Positions 51,662 through 60,348 of a stretch of DNA of 64,000 nt are shown piece by piece. Each line of letters opens with the position of its first letter. Position 1 is the first letter of the stretch. The position numbers and the translations under genes were made by a program. The DNA is from UMGS1696 sp964463375 (GTDB lineage: Bacteria > Bacillota > Clostridia > Oscillospirales > CAG-272): positions 1 to 64,000 of the forward strand of contig CAYXBQ010000005.1 of the NCBI GenBank assembly GCA_964463375.1, read 5' to 3'. The notes below the pieces were generated by a model, which saw nothing but the letters and a program-made list of their open reading frames with translations, did no database searches and had not been told where the DNA came from.

Positions 51662-53209
51662 ATGGCATATCAGCTTTATCCTGTACAGCCATGCGACCTT
51701 TGGCAGTATGGTTCTCTGCCGGGGGAAAAGGAGCGTGTCAGATATACGGTACAGATCGACGGAAAGCCTGCTACAACGAACAAGGCCAGAGTGTCCGCTA
51801 TGCCGTACAACAGACGTTGGCCGGGACACCAGCGGGATCTGGAGCAAACGGAGATCATCGATTTTCTATCCTTCTCCATGGATGCGCCGGTGACGATCGA
51901 TATTCTGCCGCCGGAACCCTTTACGGATGTTGTCATTCGCCCCCATTCGTTGGGGATCACACCAGAGATCACGCCGGACGGACACATCCGCTTTACCCTG
52001 CCCCATGCGGCCTATTGCACAGTGGAACCCTACGGTCGGCGAAATGCGCTGCACATTTTTGCGGATCCGGCACAGGACTATGGTGTTTCCGCAGAGGATG
52101 CACATACGCTGTATTTTGCGTCGGGCGTGCATGAGGTGGGACAGATCGAGTTACATTCCGGAGATACACTGTATTTAGCGGACGGTGCGGTGGTGTACGG
52201 CTGCATTACGGCCATAGATGCGGAAAGCATACGGATCATAGGCCATGGGATCCTGGACAACAGCCACAATCGAGAGCATATCCTGTATGAATCCCACACG
52301 GAGAACAACGATAGTGCCGTGAACAATGCGACCCGGCAGCATACGATCCAGTTGGAGTATTGTACCAATGTGTTGATCGATGGTATTACGATCCGGGATT
52401 CGCTGGTGTACAATGTGCGGCCCATCGGTTGTCGAGGGCTGACCATTCGCAATGTGAAGATCATTGGCTGCTGGCGGTTCAACTCCGATGGGATCGATAT
52501 GCACAACTGCGAGGATGTTTGTATCGAACACTGTTTCTTGCGTACCTTTGACGATTCCATTTGCGTAAAGGGCTTCGATTGCTACTACGAAGGCGATGTG
52601 GAGGCGGCGGTGCAGGCAGCGATGTACCGGAATGGGCAGGCCTACGATGTGTTCCGGCGTGTGCTGGTGCGGGACTGCGTGATCTGGAACGACTGGGGCA
52701 AGTGTCTGGAGATCGGTGCGGAGACACGGGCTGAGGAGATCTGCGATATTGTGTTCGAGGATTGCGATGTGATCCACACCTGCGGGACGATCCTGGACTG
52801 TTGCAACGTGGACTATGCGGATGTACATGACGTGACCTACCGACGTATTCGGGTGGAAGTGGACGAGGATGTGCCGATCCCCCGGATCCAGAATTTGGAC
52901 AGTGTTCCCTATGGGGAGATCGTGCCGGGGTACACGCCGACCTTGATCGGGGCGTATGTGCTGTTCCATCATGAATATTCCGCTGGTGGAACAAGACGAG
53001 GCAAGAATCGGTCGTTGGTATTTGAGGACATTCATGTGTACGGTGGCGGTGTGCCGGTCTTTGATTTTGCGGGCTACAGCGATGCATTTGGCTGTACAGA
53101 TATTGTGATCCGGAATGTGTATCACGATGGTGTATTGCTCACGGAGCCGGAAAGCTATCATTTGTCCGTTGGCGCACATTGCCAAAATATTCGGTATACC
53201 CATTCGTAA
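51662..53209 (+). CDS. GH28-like polygalacturonase-family beta-helix enzyme, copy 1
   Basis: The 515-residue protein has a beta domain over about 1-105, then a right-handed beta-helix with the GH28 acids: NSDGIDMHNC (Asp of the NxD motif) and FDDSICVKG (the DD motif). The usual G-H-G histidine and R-x-K sites are replaced by a NDWGKCLEIG segment. GH28 enzymes cut alpha-1,4-galacturonan or related rhamnogalacturonan bonds with inversion. It has no signal peptide. I start at the ATG at 51662 after AGAAAGGTGG. A paralogue begins 15 bases after its stop. Exo-type or oligosaccharide substrates are likely; the exact bond is unknown. Confidence 0.87.
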   Translation: MAYQLYPVQPCDLWQYGSLPGEKERVRYTVQIDGKPATTNKARVSAMPYNRRWPGHQRDLEQTEIIDFLSFSMDAPVTIDILPPEPFTDVVIRPHSLGITPEITPDGHIRFTLPHAAYCTVEPYGRRNALHIFADPAQDYGVSAEDAHTLYFASGVHEVGQIELHSGDTLYLADGAVVYGCITAIDAESIRIIGHGILDNSHNREHILYESHTENNDSAVNNATRQHTIQLEYCTNVLIDGITIRDSLVYNVRPIGCRGLTIRNVKIIGCWRFNSDGIDMHNCEDVCIEHCFLRTFDDSICVKGFDCYYEGDVEAAVQAAMYRNGQAYDVFRRVLVRDCVIWNDWGKCLEIGAETRAEEICDIVFEDCDVIHTCGTILDCCNVDYADVHDVTYRRIRVEVDEDVPIPRIQNLDSVPYGEIVPGYTPTLIGAYVLFHHEYSAGGTRRGKNRSLVFEDIHVYGGGVPVFDFAGYSDAFGCTDIVIRNVYHDGVLLTEPESYHLSVGAHCQNIRYTHS

Positions 53210-53224
53210 TAAGGAGGATATAGT

Positions 53225-54739
53225 ATGATCACGTGGTCTCGCTTTACGCACGAATATACCAAATCCTACTACAAATATGTAGAGCCGTTGTCGGCGGATT
53301 ATACCGTTTGGGTACAGGGCGAAGAAGTGCCGGTATACACCTGTCGGATTTCTGCCTATCCGCTGAACCGGGTATGGCCTGGATTCCAGCGGCCTATCGA
53401 CCAAACGGAGCTGGCATCCTTTGTGAATCTGGTCAGTGACGAACCGGTAACGCTGACGATCGAAGCGAAAAGACCCTACGACCGGCTGCTCATCAAGCCA
53501 TACTCCCGTGGGATCGTACCCGGTGAAAAGGATGGAAAAATCACCTTCACGGTGCCGGTGGACAGTCAGTTGGTATTGGAAACGGACAGCTATCACCATT
53601 GCCTGTACATCTTCAACAGCCGACCGATCCCCTGCCCTGACCCAGCAGATGTGACCCATTATTTTGGACCTGGTATCCATATGCCCGGCAAGGTCACGTT
53701 GCATACCGGAGACAGTGTGTATGTAGACAAAGATGCGTTGGTATTTGGCTGTCTGTATGCGGAAGATGCGGAGGACATTCATATTTTCGGCAATGGTGTG
53801 CTGGATGATAGCAATGAGGCACGGTTCCACAACTATTGCTATGAGCCGTATACAAATGGAAACTTGAAGTTTTATGATTGCAAGAATCTACGGGTCGAAG
53901 GGATCCTGTGTAAGGATTCTGCCATTTGGTGTCTCAATTTGTTCCACTGCTTGGATGTGCAAGTGGATGGGATCAAGATCTTTGGGCAGTGGCGGTACAA
54001 CACGGATGGGATCGACATTGTGAACTGCCAGCACATCACGATCCGCAACAGCTTCATCCACTCCTTTGACGACACCATCACCATCAAGGGGATCGACCGA
54101 TATGCAACGACCAACAACGAGCATATTTTGACGGAGCATTGTGTGCTGTGGTGCGACTGGGGCAAGACCTGCGAGGTGGGGATCGAGACAGCGTGCCAGC
54201 GGTATCGGGATATCACCTTCCGGGACTGTGATCTACTCCGTGCGGGCAATACAGCGATGGACATCATGGATGGGGATTGTGCGGAGATCTCAGATATTAC
54301 CTTTGAAAATATCCGTGTGGAATACGAACGGTTCTATACGGGGTCTCAGTATCAAGGATCGGACGACACGGTGTACACACAGCAAAATACCATCGAGATC
54401 GCTGCACTGGTGGGTTTTTCCAATCCGATATGGCGCAGTCCGGACACGGTGGCGACCTGGGGGATCCCTGGAACGCTGCTTACGCCACTGGAGCTGTCGG
54501 AGATACGCTGTGGTGTGATCCATGATGTGGTGTGTCGAGACATTGCGGTATATTATGATACGGCGATCGGTTTGCGGGAAGATGGGCGGTATCCATTGCC
54601 TATTCGCATTTGGTCGTGCCGGGATGGGGTGCGCTTTGCCAATATTCTGGTGGAGAATGTATCGGTCAATGGAGTACGCCTCACAGAGGAGACAGCGGTA
54701 TTGGAAGTACGGGACACCGATGGATTTGTGTTCCGATAA
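53225..54739 (+). CDS. GH28-like polygalacturonase-family beta-helix enzyme, copy 2
   Basis: This 504-residue paralogue of the preceding gene keeps the same layout. RISAYPLNRVWPGFQRPIDQTE in the N-terminal beta domain parallels RVSAMPYNRRWPGHQRDLEQTE of copy 1, and the acids are in NTDGIDIVNC and FDDTITIKG, with CDWGKTCEVG in place of the usual histidine motif. The two have diverged well beyond a recent duplication, so they probably act on different pectin-derived bonds. An AAGGAGG site precedes the ATG and the pair is one transcript ending at a hairpin. No signal peptide is seen. Confidence 0.87.
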   Translation: MITWSRFTHEYTKSYYKYVEPLSADYTVWVQGEEVPVYTCRISAYPLNRVWPGFQRPIDQTELASFVNLVSDEPVTLTIEAKRPYDRLLIKPYSRGIVPGEKDGKITFTVPVDSQLVLETDSYHHCLYIFNSRPIPCPDPADVTHYFGPGIHMPGKVTLHTGDSVYVDKDALVFGCLYAEDAEDIHIFGNGVLDDSNEARFHNYCYEPYTNGNLKFYDCKNLRVEGILCKDSAIWCLNLFHCLDVQVDGIKIFGQWRYNTDGIDIVNCQHITIRNSFIHSFDDTITIKGIDRYATTNNEHILTEHCVLWCDWGKTCEVGIETACQRYRDITFRDCDLLRAGNTAMDIMDGDCAEISDITFENIRVEYERFYTGSQYQGSDDTVYTQQNTIEIAALVGFSNPIWRSPDTVATWGIPGTLLTPLELSEIRCGVIHDVVCRDIAVYYDTAIGLREDGRYPLPIRIWSCRDGVRFANILVENVSVNGVRLTEETAVLEVRDTDGFVFR

Positions 54740-54753
54740 AGAGTAAGCAAAAC

Positions 54754-54790
54754 AAAACCGGGTATGGTTAAGCCATAGCCCGGTTTTCGT
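54754..54790. terminator. Bidirectional terminator after the GH28-like pair
   Basis: AAAACCGGG-ATGG pairs with CCAT-CCCGGTTTT between 54754 and 54787. Confidence 0.85.
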
Positions 54791-54800
54791 TATGGGGTCA

Positions 54801-55082
54801 TCACGGCAGCAGTTCTGCTAACACTTCCGTGAGCGTGCAAGGGGTCACTGTGCCTCGGCAAAGCTGCCAAAATAGCTGCAATGCCAGCTGCCGATCGGTG
54901 GTCACATTCTGTACGGTACTTTCTTCTTGCTGGTGGTTGATCTTGGTCAGCTTTACGGCTATAGAATAATACCGCAGACCATTGGGCAGGGTGTCTTCCA
55001 GCAGGATGTATACGATCGTACCAACACAGGGAATGTTGATCGTTTGGGTACAGACCTTTTGCTGTAGCTGTGTGTAGAGCAT
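54801..55082 (-). CDS. Small DUF6514-like protein
   Basis: This 93-residue protein starts at an ATG behind the strong site AAGGAGGTG. It has a beta-rich first half (IPCVGTIVYILLEDTLPNGLRYYSIAVKL) and a helical end (ALQLFWQLCRGTVTPCTLTEVLAELL). The layout, with a C-terminal V-TP-TL-EVL pattern, recalls small Clostridia proteins annotated as DUF6514. No role is known to me. The longer frame to 55217 has no start support. The gene stands alone. The gap 55083-55423 is AT-rich, with a TATACT at 55143-55148 on the minus strand as a possible -10 and the terminator of the next gene. Confidence 0.65.
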   Translation of the reverse strand: MLYTQLQQKVCTQTINIPCVGTIVYILLEDTLPNGLRYYSIAVKLTKINHQQEESTVQNVTTDRQLALQLFWQLCRGTVTPCTLTEVLAELLP

Positions 55083-55364
55083 TGTGTTCACCTCCTTCTT
55101 ATCTGAGTTACTTGGTTTTTGGCCTTGCAAATAACCATGAATAGTATACCATAGAATCTGCATCTGTGCATTAAATCTGGAAAATTTTTCAACTTTTTTG
55201 AAAATTTTTTGTACCACAATATATTGCGTTTCTACAGTTATAAAAATACCATACGTTGTAAAATTTGATTTTGTAGAACAGCATTATTCGCGTTTTGAAT
55301 TTCATGACATTTTTTTGTGTCAGGAAAATGGGCGGATTTTGGGCTTTTTTAGTGGCAAAAACAG

Positions 55365-55409
55365 CAAAAAAAGAACCACGTTCCCTCCTGTCACAGGGAC
55401 GTAGTTCTT
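55365..55409 (-). terminator. Terminator of the lipid-anchored MBL-fold gene
   Basis: On the minus strand AAGAACTACGTCCC pairs with GGGAACGTGGTTCTT and runs into seven T. Confidence 0.8.
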
Positions 55410-55423
55410 CCATATTTTTGTGG

Positions 55424-56620
55424 TTATTTCGCTTGTTTTGTATCCAATTCGTTGCCGTATCGATCGTATAAAATCGCATTGTCCTTTTTCGATTTATGCC
55501 ACACGTTGGTCTCTCCCGCCCAGATGAGCGCTTCGTTGGAGCCGGCACAGCCTATGGTAATACTTTCTCCGGCAGGCAATACGGTACCTTCCGGGAAGAC
55601 GAACAGTTCACTGCCTCGGTCGGAATAGAGATAATAGCCGGTCAGGTCGGTGGTATCGCCGGTATTCTCAATGGTGATCGTCTGGTCCTCAATGGATACA
55701 GCGGTGATCGTGAGACTGGCCGTGGGAGGAACTTCGATTTTTGCATTGGTGATATACCGAAAGGTGTCTTGCAGATCGATGCACCAGCCCAGGTCTGCGT
55801 CTTCTGTTAGGCGTACTTCCCCAGTCTGGCGTAGGCGAGCGATGACCTTTTCATTTGCGGTGTCCGGATCGGTCTCGGTGTTACAGCAAATGATGGAAAG
55901 GTTTGGTGTACATGCATCTAAGAAAGCTTGACTGGTGGCACCTTTGCGGCCATGATACGGCACCTTTAGTATGTCGCAGTCCAAACGATAGCCGGTGGAA
56001 AGCAGATCTGCTTCTTCGAGCTCCTTCATATCGCCTGTGAATAATACCGTTTCTTCGCCACATTCTAACCGTAGGATCAACGAATTGTTGTTTTCTTCAT
56101 CCGGATACAACGTGATGGGACATAGTACGTCCAAATACAGACCTTCGTCTCCAATGGGCACGGACTGACCTGGTGTCAGGGTCTCATAGGGGATCTCGTT
56201 CGCCAAAGCGGCATAGGTGTCCGGTGCTTCGTTCAAGGCGGCGGTGTACAGTTTCCCAATGGAATATCGCTGCCGGATACCGTTCCAGCCACCGATATGA
56301 TCCTTGTCCGAATGGGTCAGGAACACGGCTTCGATGGCTTCTGTATCCATATAGGCAAGGGCTGCTAAGATCTGGGGGACGGAGCTGTCCTCGCCGGTAT
56401 CGATCAGGTAGGTCTTGCCGTCGGCTTCCAGGATCGTGCAGTCCGCTTTGCCGGCATTCACAAACAACATCCGCACTGTGTGGTCACCGCTGTCCATGGC
56501 AAAGGTGTCCTCCGACAAAGTGGCAGGATCGATGTTTGCATGGGGCTGCGTATCGGTGGTGGGATCTGCGCTACAGCCGGTCAGAAGCAGCACCAGCAGC
56601 AGTGTTACAGCTTTTTTCAT
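55424..56620 (-). CDS. Lipid-anchored ComEC/Rec2-type metallo-beta-lactamase-fold protein with lamin-tail-like domain
   Basis: The 398-residue protein has lipobox LTGC (cysteine about residue 16). An MBL-fold domain resembling the ComEC C-terminal module covers about 45-290, with VNAGKADCTILEADGKTYLIDTG, metal motif THSDKDHIGG and KVPYHGRKGA. The C-terminal 90 residues (ENTGDTTDLTGYYLYS, LPAGESITI) look like a lamin-tail/LTD beta domain. Known relatives are presumed surface nucleases or hydrolases. I use the ATG at 56620 behind AAGGAAG, not a TTG six bases earlier. It follows the transglutaminase/SLH gene by 15 bases, so both are probably surface proteins of one operon. Confidence 0.85.
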   Translation of the reverse strand: MKKAVTLLLVLLLTGCSADPTTDTQPHANIDPATLSEDTFAMDSGDHTVRMLFVNAGKADCTILEADGKTYLIDTGEDSSVPQILAALAYMDTEAIEAVFLTHSDKDHIGGWNGIRQRYSIGKLYTAALNEAPDTYAALANEIPYETLTPGQSVPIGDEGLYLDVLCPITLYPDEENNNSLILRLECGEETVLFTGDMKELEEADLLSTGYRLDCDILKVPYHGRKGATSQAFLDACTPNLSIICCNTETDPDTANEKVIARLRQTGEVRLTEDADLGWCIDLQDTFRYITNAKIEVPPTASLTITAVSIEDQTITIENTGDTTDLTGYYLYSDRGSELFVFPEGTVLPAGESITIGCAGSNEALIWAGETNVWHKSKKDNAILYDRYGNELDTKQAK

Positions 56621-56635
56621 GGACAAACTTCCTTT

Positions 56636-58468
56636 TTATGGCGTATCCGCATTGGCCAGCAGACAGAAACGATAGAGCACATCCGCCATTTCTCCACGTT
56701 GTACATCGCCCATGGGGATCAGGGTATATTGGTACTTCTCCGGCACAAGGCCATTGGTGTAGCAATAGTCTACCCCACTGAGCGCCCAATCCGACACGGT
56801 GGTGCGGTCGATGGTCTGCAGCTGCATGGTCGTTTCGATTCCATATTTCATGCTACGGCAGACCGAAGCCAAGACGGCGTACATTTCTTCTCGGCTGACC
56901 GTTCCCTCCGGATCAAACTGACCATTGCCAATACCCGTCATATAGCCGCAGGCCGTGACCCAATCCACATAGGGGGCATACCAGCTTGTGGGATCCACAT
57001 CGGTATACAGAATTTTGCCGGTGTAGGTCGTGGGATCATATCGGTGCAGACGGCTGAGTATGGTGGCAAACTGGGCTCTGGTCATGGGACTGCTGGGATC
57101 AAAGGTGGTCTGCGACAGGCCGTTCATGATGTTGTTCTCATAGAGATATTCCACCGCACGATAGTACGGGGAAACACGGGACACATCGGAGAACGGCAGG
57201 AACACGTTTTCAATGATCGCTTTCTCTTCGGTATAGCGCATGGGAATGGACTCCATATAGGAGGTAGTATTGCGGTCGGGTGTGTCGCCTACTAAGTAGT
57301 CCATTTGGTTTTTCCAATAATTCGCCCAAATATCGATGCCATAGATGTTCATCCCGGCATCCTCCAGAGAGAGCAGCTCTGCCCTTTCCCCGCTGGATGG
57401 GTTGACGCGCCAGATGGTCGTTGGGGTGTTCAGGTATATGTACCCATTGTAGATACCCAGACCGGTGTACAGTCCCTTCCAATAGGGATCGTCGCCGCTG
57501 CAGGGACCTGCCGGATCCACATACCAATGCTCGGTGAAGGTAAAGATGGTCCGCCGGTTGAAGCCGGAGAAATATATGCGGTACAGTGTTCGGTCGGCAT
57601 CGTCCACATAATACCAGGTGTCGTTGAGATACAGCATCCGGGTATCGCTTGCCTGCCAGAAGGCGTCGCTGTAGCGGTCGTCTTGACAAACATACATGCT
57701 GCTCCAGCCCCAATGGGGACCTTGACCGAAGTCCTGCTGCATAGCCTCGTCGGACAGCAGAAAATGGTTGTGGAGCACCTGCCCCGGCCTATCCGGCTTG
57801 GGATCGTCGTATACCAGATCCACATGGTACCATTCCCCATCGATCTGCACCAGATTCCAGGAATGGTTCATTTCCTTGCTGACCACCATGAAGCAGGGGA
57901 TGTTCAGCTCTCGCATGATGGCGATGTAACACAGCGAATAGGCCTGGCACACGCCCTTGCGTTCTTCCAGAAAATGGTATACATCATAAATGGATTCATC
58001 TGCGTCGTAGGCATAAGAGGAGATCAGGTAGTCGTGTACATACAATGCCTTTTCCGCATCAGACAACGCCATGGCTTCCACTTCCTGCACCAGATAGGAG
58101 ATCTCCTGCTCGTAGAACGCTTCACACTCTGTTCGGCGGGTGTAGGACATATTGTATGTAAAGGACAGGGAGATCACCAGTCCATCCTGGTTGTACCGGT
58201 ACACCAGCTTTTGATCGGCATAGAAAAACTCCGGGCTATTGTACATGACATCCGTGAAGACGTGCATGATCTCATAGTCCTTGATCCGCCACATGGAAAC
58301 ATCTAAGTAAGACTGCTGTGCATCGATGGCTTCGTATATGGCGTTATACACTTGTCTATAGTTTCGAATGGTCTCGGAGGCCGGTTCGATCGTATAGACA
58401 GCCGCTGTAGACCATGCCATGCCAATGGACAGTCCCACAGCCAAAAGAATACCGAACAGTTTTTTCAT
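56636..58468 (-). CDS. Surface protein with transglutaminase-like and SLH domains
   Basis: The 610-residue protein has a Sec signal peptide (about 1-24). A transglutaminase-like cysteine protease domain covers about 100-230: Cys in ERKGVCQAYSL, His in MNHSWNLVQ, Asp in WYHVDLVYDD. A beta-propeller-like middle (TLYRIYFSG, YIYLNTPTTIWRV) follows, and three SLH repeats occupy the last 180 residues (YLYENNIMNGLSQTTFDPSSPMTR and two later copies). SLH domains bind pyruvylated cell-wall polymers, so the protein is displayed on the wall. It may cut or crosslink peptides there. A 9-bp inverted repeat lies just upstream, near a poorly spaced ribosome binding site. Confidence 0.9.
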   Translation of the reverse strand: MKKLFGILLAVGLSIGMAWSTAAVYTIEPASETIRNYRQVYNAIYEAIDAQQSYLDVSMWRIKDYEIMHVFTDVMYNSPEFFYADQKLVYRYNQDGLVISLSFTYNMSYTRRTECEAFYEQEISYLVQEVEAMALSDAEKALYVHDYLISSYAYDADESIYDVYHFLEERKGVCQAYSLCYIAIMRELNIPCFMVVSKEMNHSWNLVQIDGEWYHVDLVYDDPKPDRPGQVLHNHFLLSDEAMQQDFGQGPHWGWSSMYVCQDDRYSDAFWQASDTRMLYLNDTWYYVDDADRTLYRIYFSGFNRRTIFTFTEHWYVDPAGPCSGDDPYWKGLYTGLGIYNGYIYLNTPTTIWRVNPSSGERAELLSLEDAGMNIYGIDIWANYWKNQMDYLVGDTPDRNTTSYMESIPMRYTEEKAIIENVFLPFSDVSRVSPYYRAVEYLYENNIMNGLSQTTFDPSSPMTRAQFATILSRLHRYDPTTYTGKILYTDVDPTSWYAPYVDWVTACGYMTGIGNGQFDPEGTVSREEMYAVLASVCRSMKYGIETTMQLQTIDRTTVSDWALSGVDYCYTNGLVPEKYQYTLIPMGDVQRGEMADVLYRFCLLANADTP

Positions 58469-58484
58469 GAATCAGAAAAGGATC

Positions 58485-58527
58485 CTTCCCATGTGTATAG
58501 ATCACGCTTGTGCCAATCCATGGGAAG
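58485..58527 (-). repeat. Inverted repeat in the leader of the transglutaminase/SLH gene
   Basis: CTTCCCATG (58485-58493) and CATGGGAAG (58519-58527) are a perfect 9-bp inverted repeat with a 25-base loop. The proximal arm includes the only GGAAGG-like ribosome binding site. Confidence 0.7.
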
Positions 58528-58560
58528 AGATTCGTGCAGCACAGGTGGTTTGTGTAACGT

Positions 58561-59079
58561 TTACCGGATGATGCGGATGTAGTCGGGCTTTCTGTCCAGA
58601 TCCGGGTGCAGGTCACCTTCGATATTGCCCAGGATCATGCAGCCGATACCGAAGACTTCCTGGGTGATGCCCCACTTTTGCAGCAGTGCCTTCCCTTCTT
58701 CGGTCTCAAACATCTGCTTGGCACGGTGGATGAAGCAGCAGCCCAGGCCGCAGGCGTATGCAGCGTTCAGCATATTGCCCATGATCAGGCAACCGTCTTC
58801 CATAGGTGTGCAGCCGTCTTTGATCCCCAGCACGATGACCACGGTGGGTGCGCCGTAGAAGGGATCGTTGTCGCCGCCCATGGCGTTCAGGTGAGAAAGG
58901 ATGTCACGGGTCTCTTTATCCTGTACAGCTACGATCAGTGCGGATTGGGCATTGCGACCGGTGGGGGCGTGGGTGCCGCATTGCAAGATGATGTCCAGCT
59001 TTTCGGGATCGATCTGTTCGCTTGTGAACTGGCGGCAGCTCTTGCGGGCTAGCATATTCTGAATGGCTTCGTGATTCAT
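58561..59079 (-). CDS. Nitroreductase family protein (FMN type)
   Basis: The 172-residue protein has the nitroreductase fold signatures: RKSCRQFTSEQID near the start for FMN phosphate binding, HAPTGRNAQSALIV, NMLNAAYACGLGCCFI in the middle and IGCMILGNIEG near the end. Its length is at the short end of the family. Members reduce nitroaromatics, quinones or flavins using NAD(P)H. I start at the ATG behind AGGAGGTACCTT; the longer frame upstream lacks support. No operon partner is evident. Confidence 0.88.
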   Translation of the reverse strand: MNHEAIQNMLARKSCRQFTSEQIDPEKLDIILQCGTHAPTGRNAQSALIVAVQDKETRDILSHLNAMGGDNDPFYGAPTVVIVLGIKDGCTPMEDGCLIMGNMLNAAYACGLGCCFIHRAKQMFETEEGKALLQKWGITQEVFGIGCMILGNIEGDLHPDLDRKPDYIRIIR

Positions 59080-59186
59080 AAGGTACCTCCTGTGTATTTG
59101 AACAAATTTGTGTGCTGTATACGGTGTGTTGTCAACACTGTGGACATGGCTCATTCGCAGTTTTTCCACATTTCTCCATAAAATAC

Positions 59187-59229
59187 CACAAGCCGGTGCC
59201 TGCCAAAATACGAGCAGGTCCGGCTGTGT
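59187..59229 (-). terminator. Probable terminator of the isomerase gene
   Basis: AGCCGG (59191-59196) pairs with CCGGCT (59220-59225), with inner CCTGC/GCAGG; the T run after it on the minus strand is poor (TATTTTAT). Confidence 0.55.
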
Positions 59230-59270
59230 ATGGATCCAAAGATGCTATAGAATGATTGAAAGTCCTGTGA

Positions 59271-60074
59271 TTACTTTACGTCAAAGGGATCGATCAGGTT
59301 ATGCATGTTCACCATCAGTTCCGGTACGGGAACGGTGCGGCCGCACTCGAATGCTAAGTATCTGTCGTAGCCCTTTTCCCGGATGGCCTTGAACACGTTG
59401 GTGTAGTTGATCTCACCGGTGCCGGGTTCGTTTCTGCCGGGGTTGTCACCGATGTGGAAGTGACCGATCAGATCGATGTTGTTCTGGATGTTGCGGATCA
59501 CGTTGCCTTCGGAGATCTGCTGATGATAGATATCGAACAGGATCTTACAGTTGGGGCTATCTACAGCCTTGATCATAGCCACGGCCTGTTCGGTGGTCAC
59601 CAGGTAATAGCCCATGTGGTTCACCAGGATGTTCAGGGGTTCCAGCACGATCATGATGCCTTCGGCTTCTGCGATCTTGGACAGCTCCTTCAGCGTGCCA
59701 ACGCAGGTGTTGAACTGTTCTTCGCTGGAAACGTCGCTGCGGAGATTACCAACAGTGGCGCAGATATTGGGTACACCCATGATCTTAGCAGCGGCAACAG
59801 ATTCCTTGAAGGACTGGATGAAGATCTCCCGGGTATCTTCCCAAACCATGCCGTGGGACCATGCCATCTGGGTATTGTAATCCGGATTTTCTCTGGACTG
59901 GATGATGATACAGGTGGAAGTCACGCCGGTCTCATCCAGGGTAGCCTTTGCCTTAGCCAGATCCAGATGTGCCCAACCCAGCTGTTCTACTGCCTGAAAA
60001 CCATACTTTGCGCCGGTGCGAACGTTCTGATACCAGTCGCCGCCAAACCAGCCGCCTGCTGCGGAAAATTTCAT
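59271..60074 (-). CDS. Sugar phosphate isomerase/epimerase (hydroxypyruvate isomerase-like)
   Basis: The 267-residue TIM barrel has FSAAGGWFGGDWYQNVR at strand 1 and metal residues in IMIVLEPLNILVNHMGY, KILFDIYHQQISEGN, HFHIGDNPGRNEPGTGEINY and YLAFECGR, the pattern of hydroxypyruvate isomerase and related keto-sugar epimerases. It needs a divalent metal and acts in the cytoplasm. A consensus promoter lies 160-190 bases upstream. It stands alone next to the DUF4391-type gene. The precise sugar is unknown. Confidence 0.87.
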   Translation of the reverse strand: MKFSAAGGWFGGDWYQNVRTGAKYGFQAVEQLGWAHLDLAKAKATLDETGVTSTCIIIQSRENPDYNTQMAWSHGMVWEDTREIFIQSFKESVAAAKIMGVPNICATVGNLRSDVSSEEQFNTCVGTLKELSKIAEAEGIMIVLEPLNILVNHMGYYLVTTEQAVAMIKAVDSPNCKILFDIYHQQISEGNVIRNIQNNIDLIGHFHIGDNPGRNEPGTGEINYTNVFKAIREKGYDRYLAFECGRTVPVPELMVNMHNLIDPFDVK

Positions 60075-60232
60075 AATGGACCTATCCTTTCTGCATATCT
60101 ATTGTATGCACAAGCACACATGCGGTATGCGCATCGTGTACCTGGAGTGATTGGAAATATTCTGTATTCGGAGATCGGAGCCAAGACCAGCTCCATTCCT
60201 ACGCACAACCATGTGCGATAGAATCTGGTATT

Positions 60233-60261
60233 ATTGTACATGATTGGCGGCCGTTTGTCAA
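60233..60261 (-). promoter_or_regulatory. Promoter for the isomerase gene
   Basis: On the minus strand TTGACA (60256-60261), a 17-base spacer and TACAAT (60233-60238). It leaves a leader of about 150 bases in which I see no clear riboswitch. Confidence 0.8.
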
Positions 60262-60348
60262 CAGGAAATGACAAATTTACCCGGGAGAAAGTGGAAAATT
60301 TTTCTTGTGGGGGGTGCTATATGGGAAAAACGCACAAAATCCAGCGAT

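Noticed and set aside
52175..53830. A 551-codon minus-strand frame crossing the two GH28-like genes.
   Set aside because: It runs through the junction of two well-supported plus-strand genes and has no start signal.
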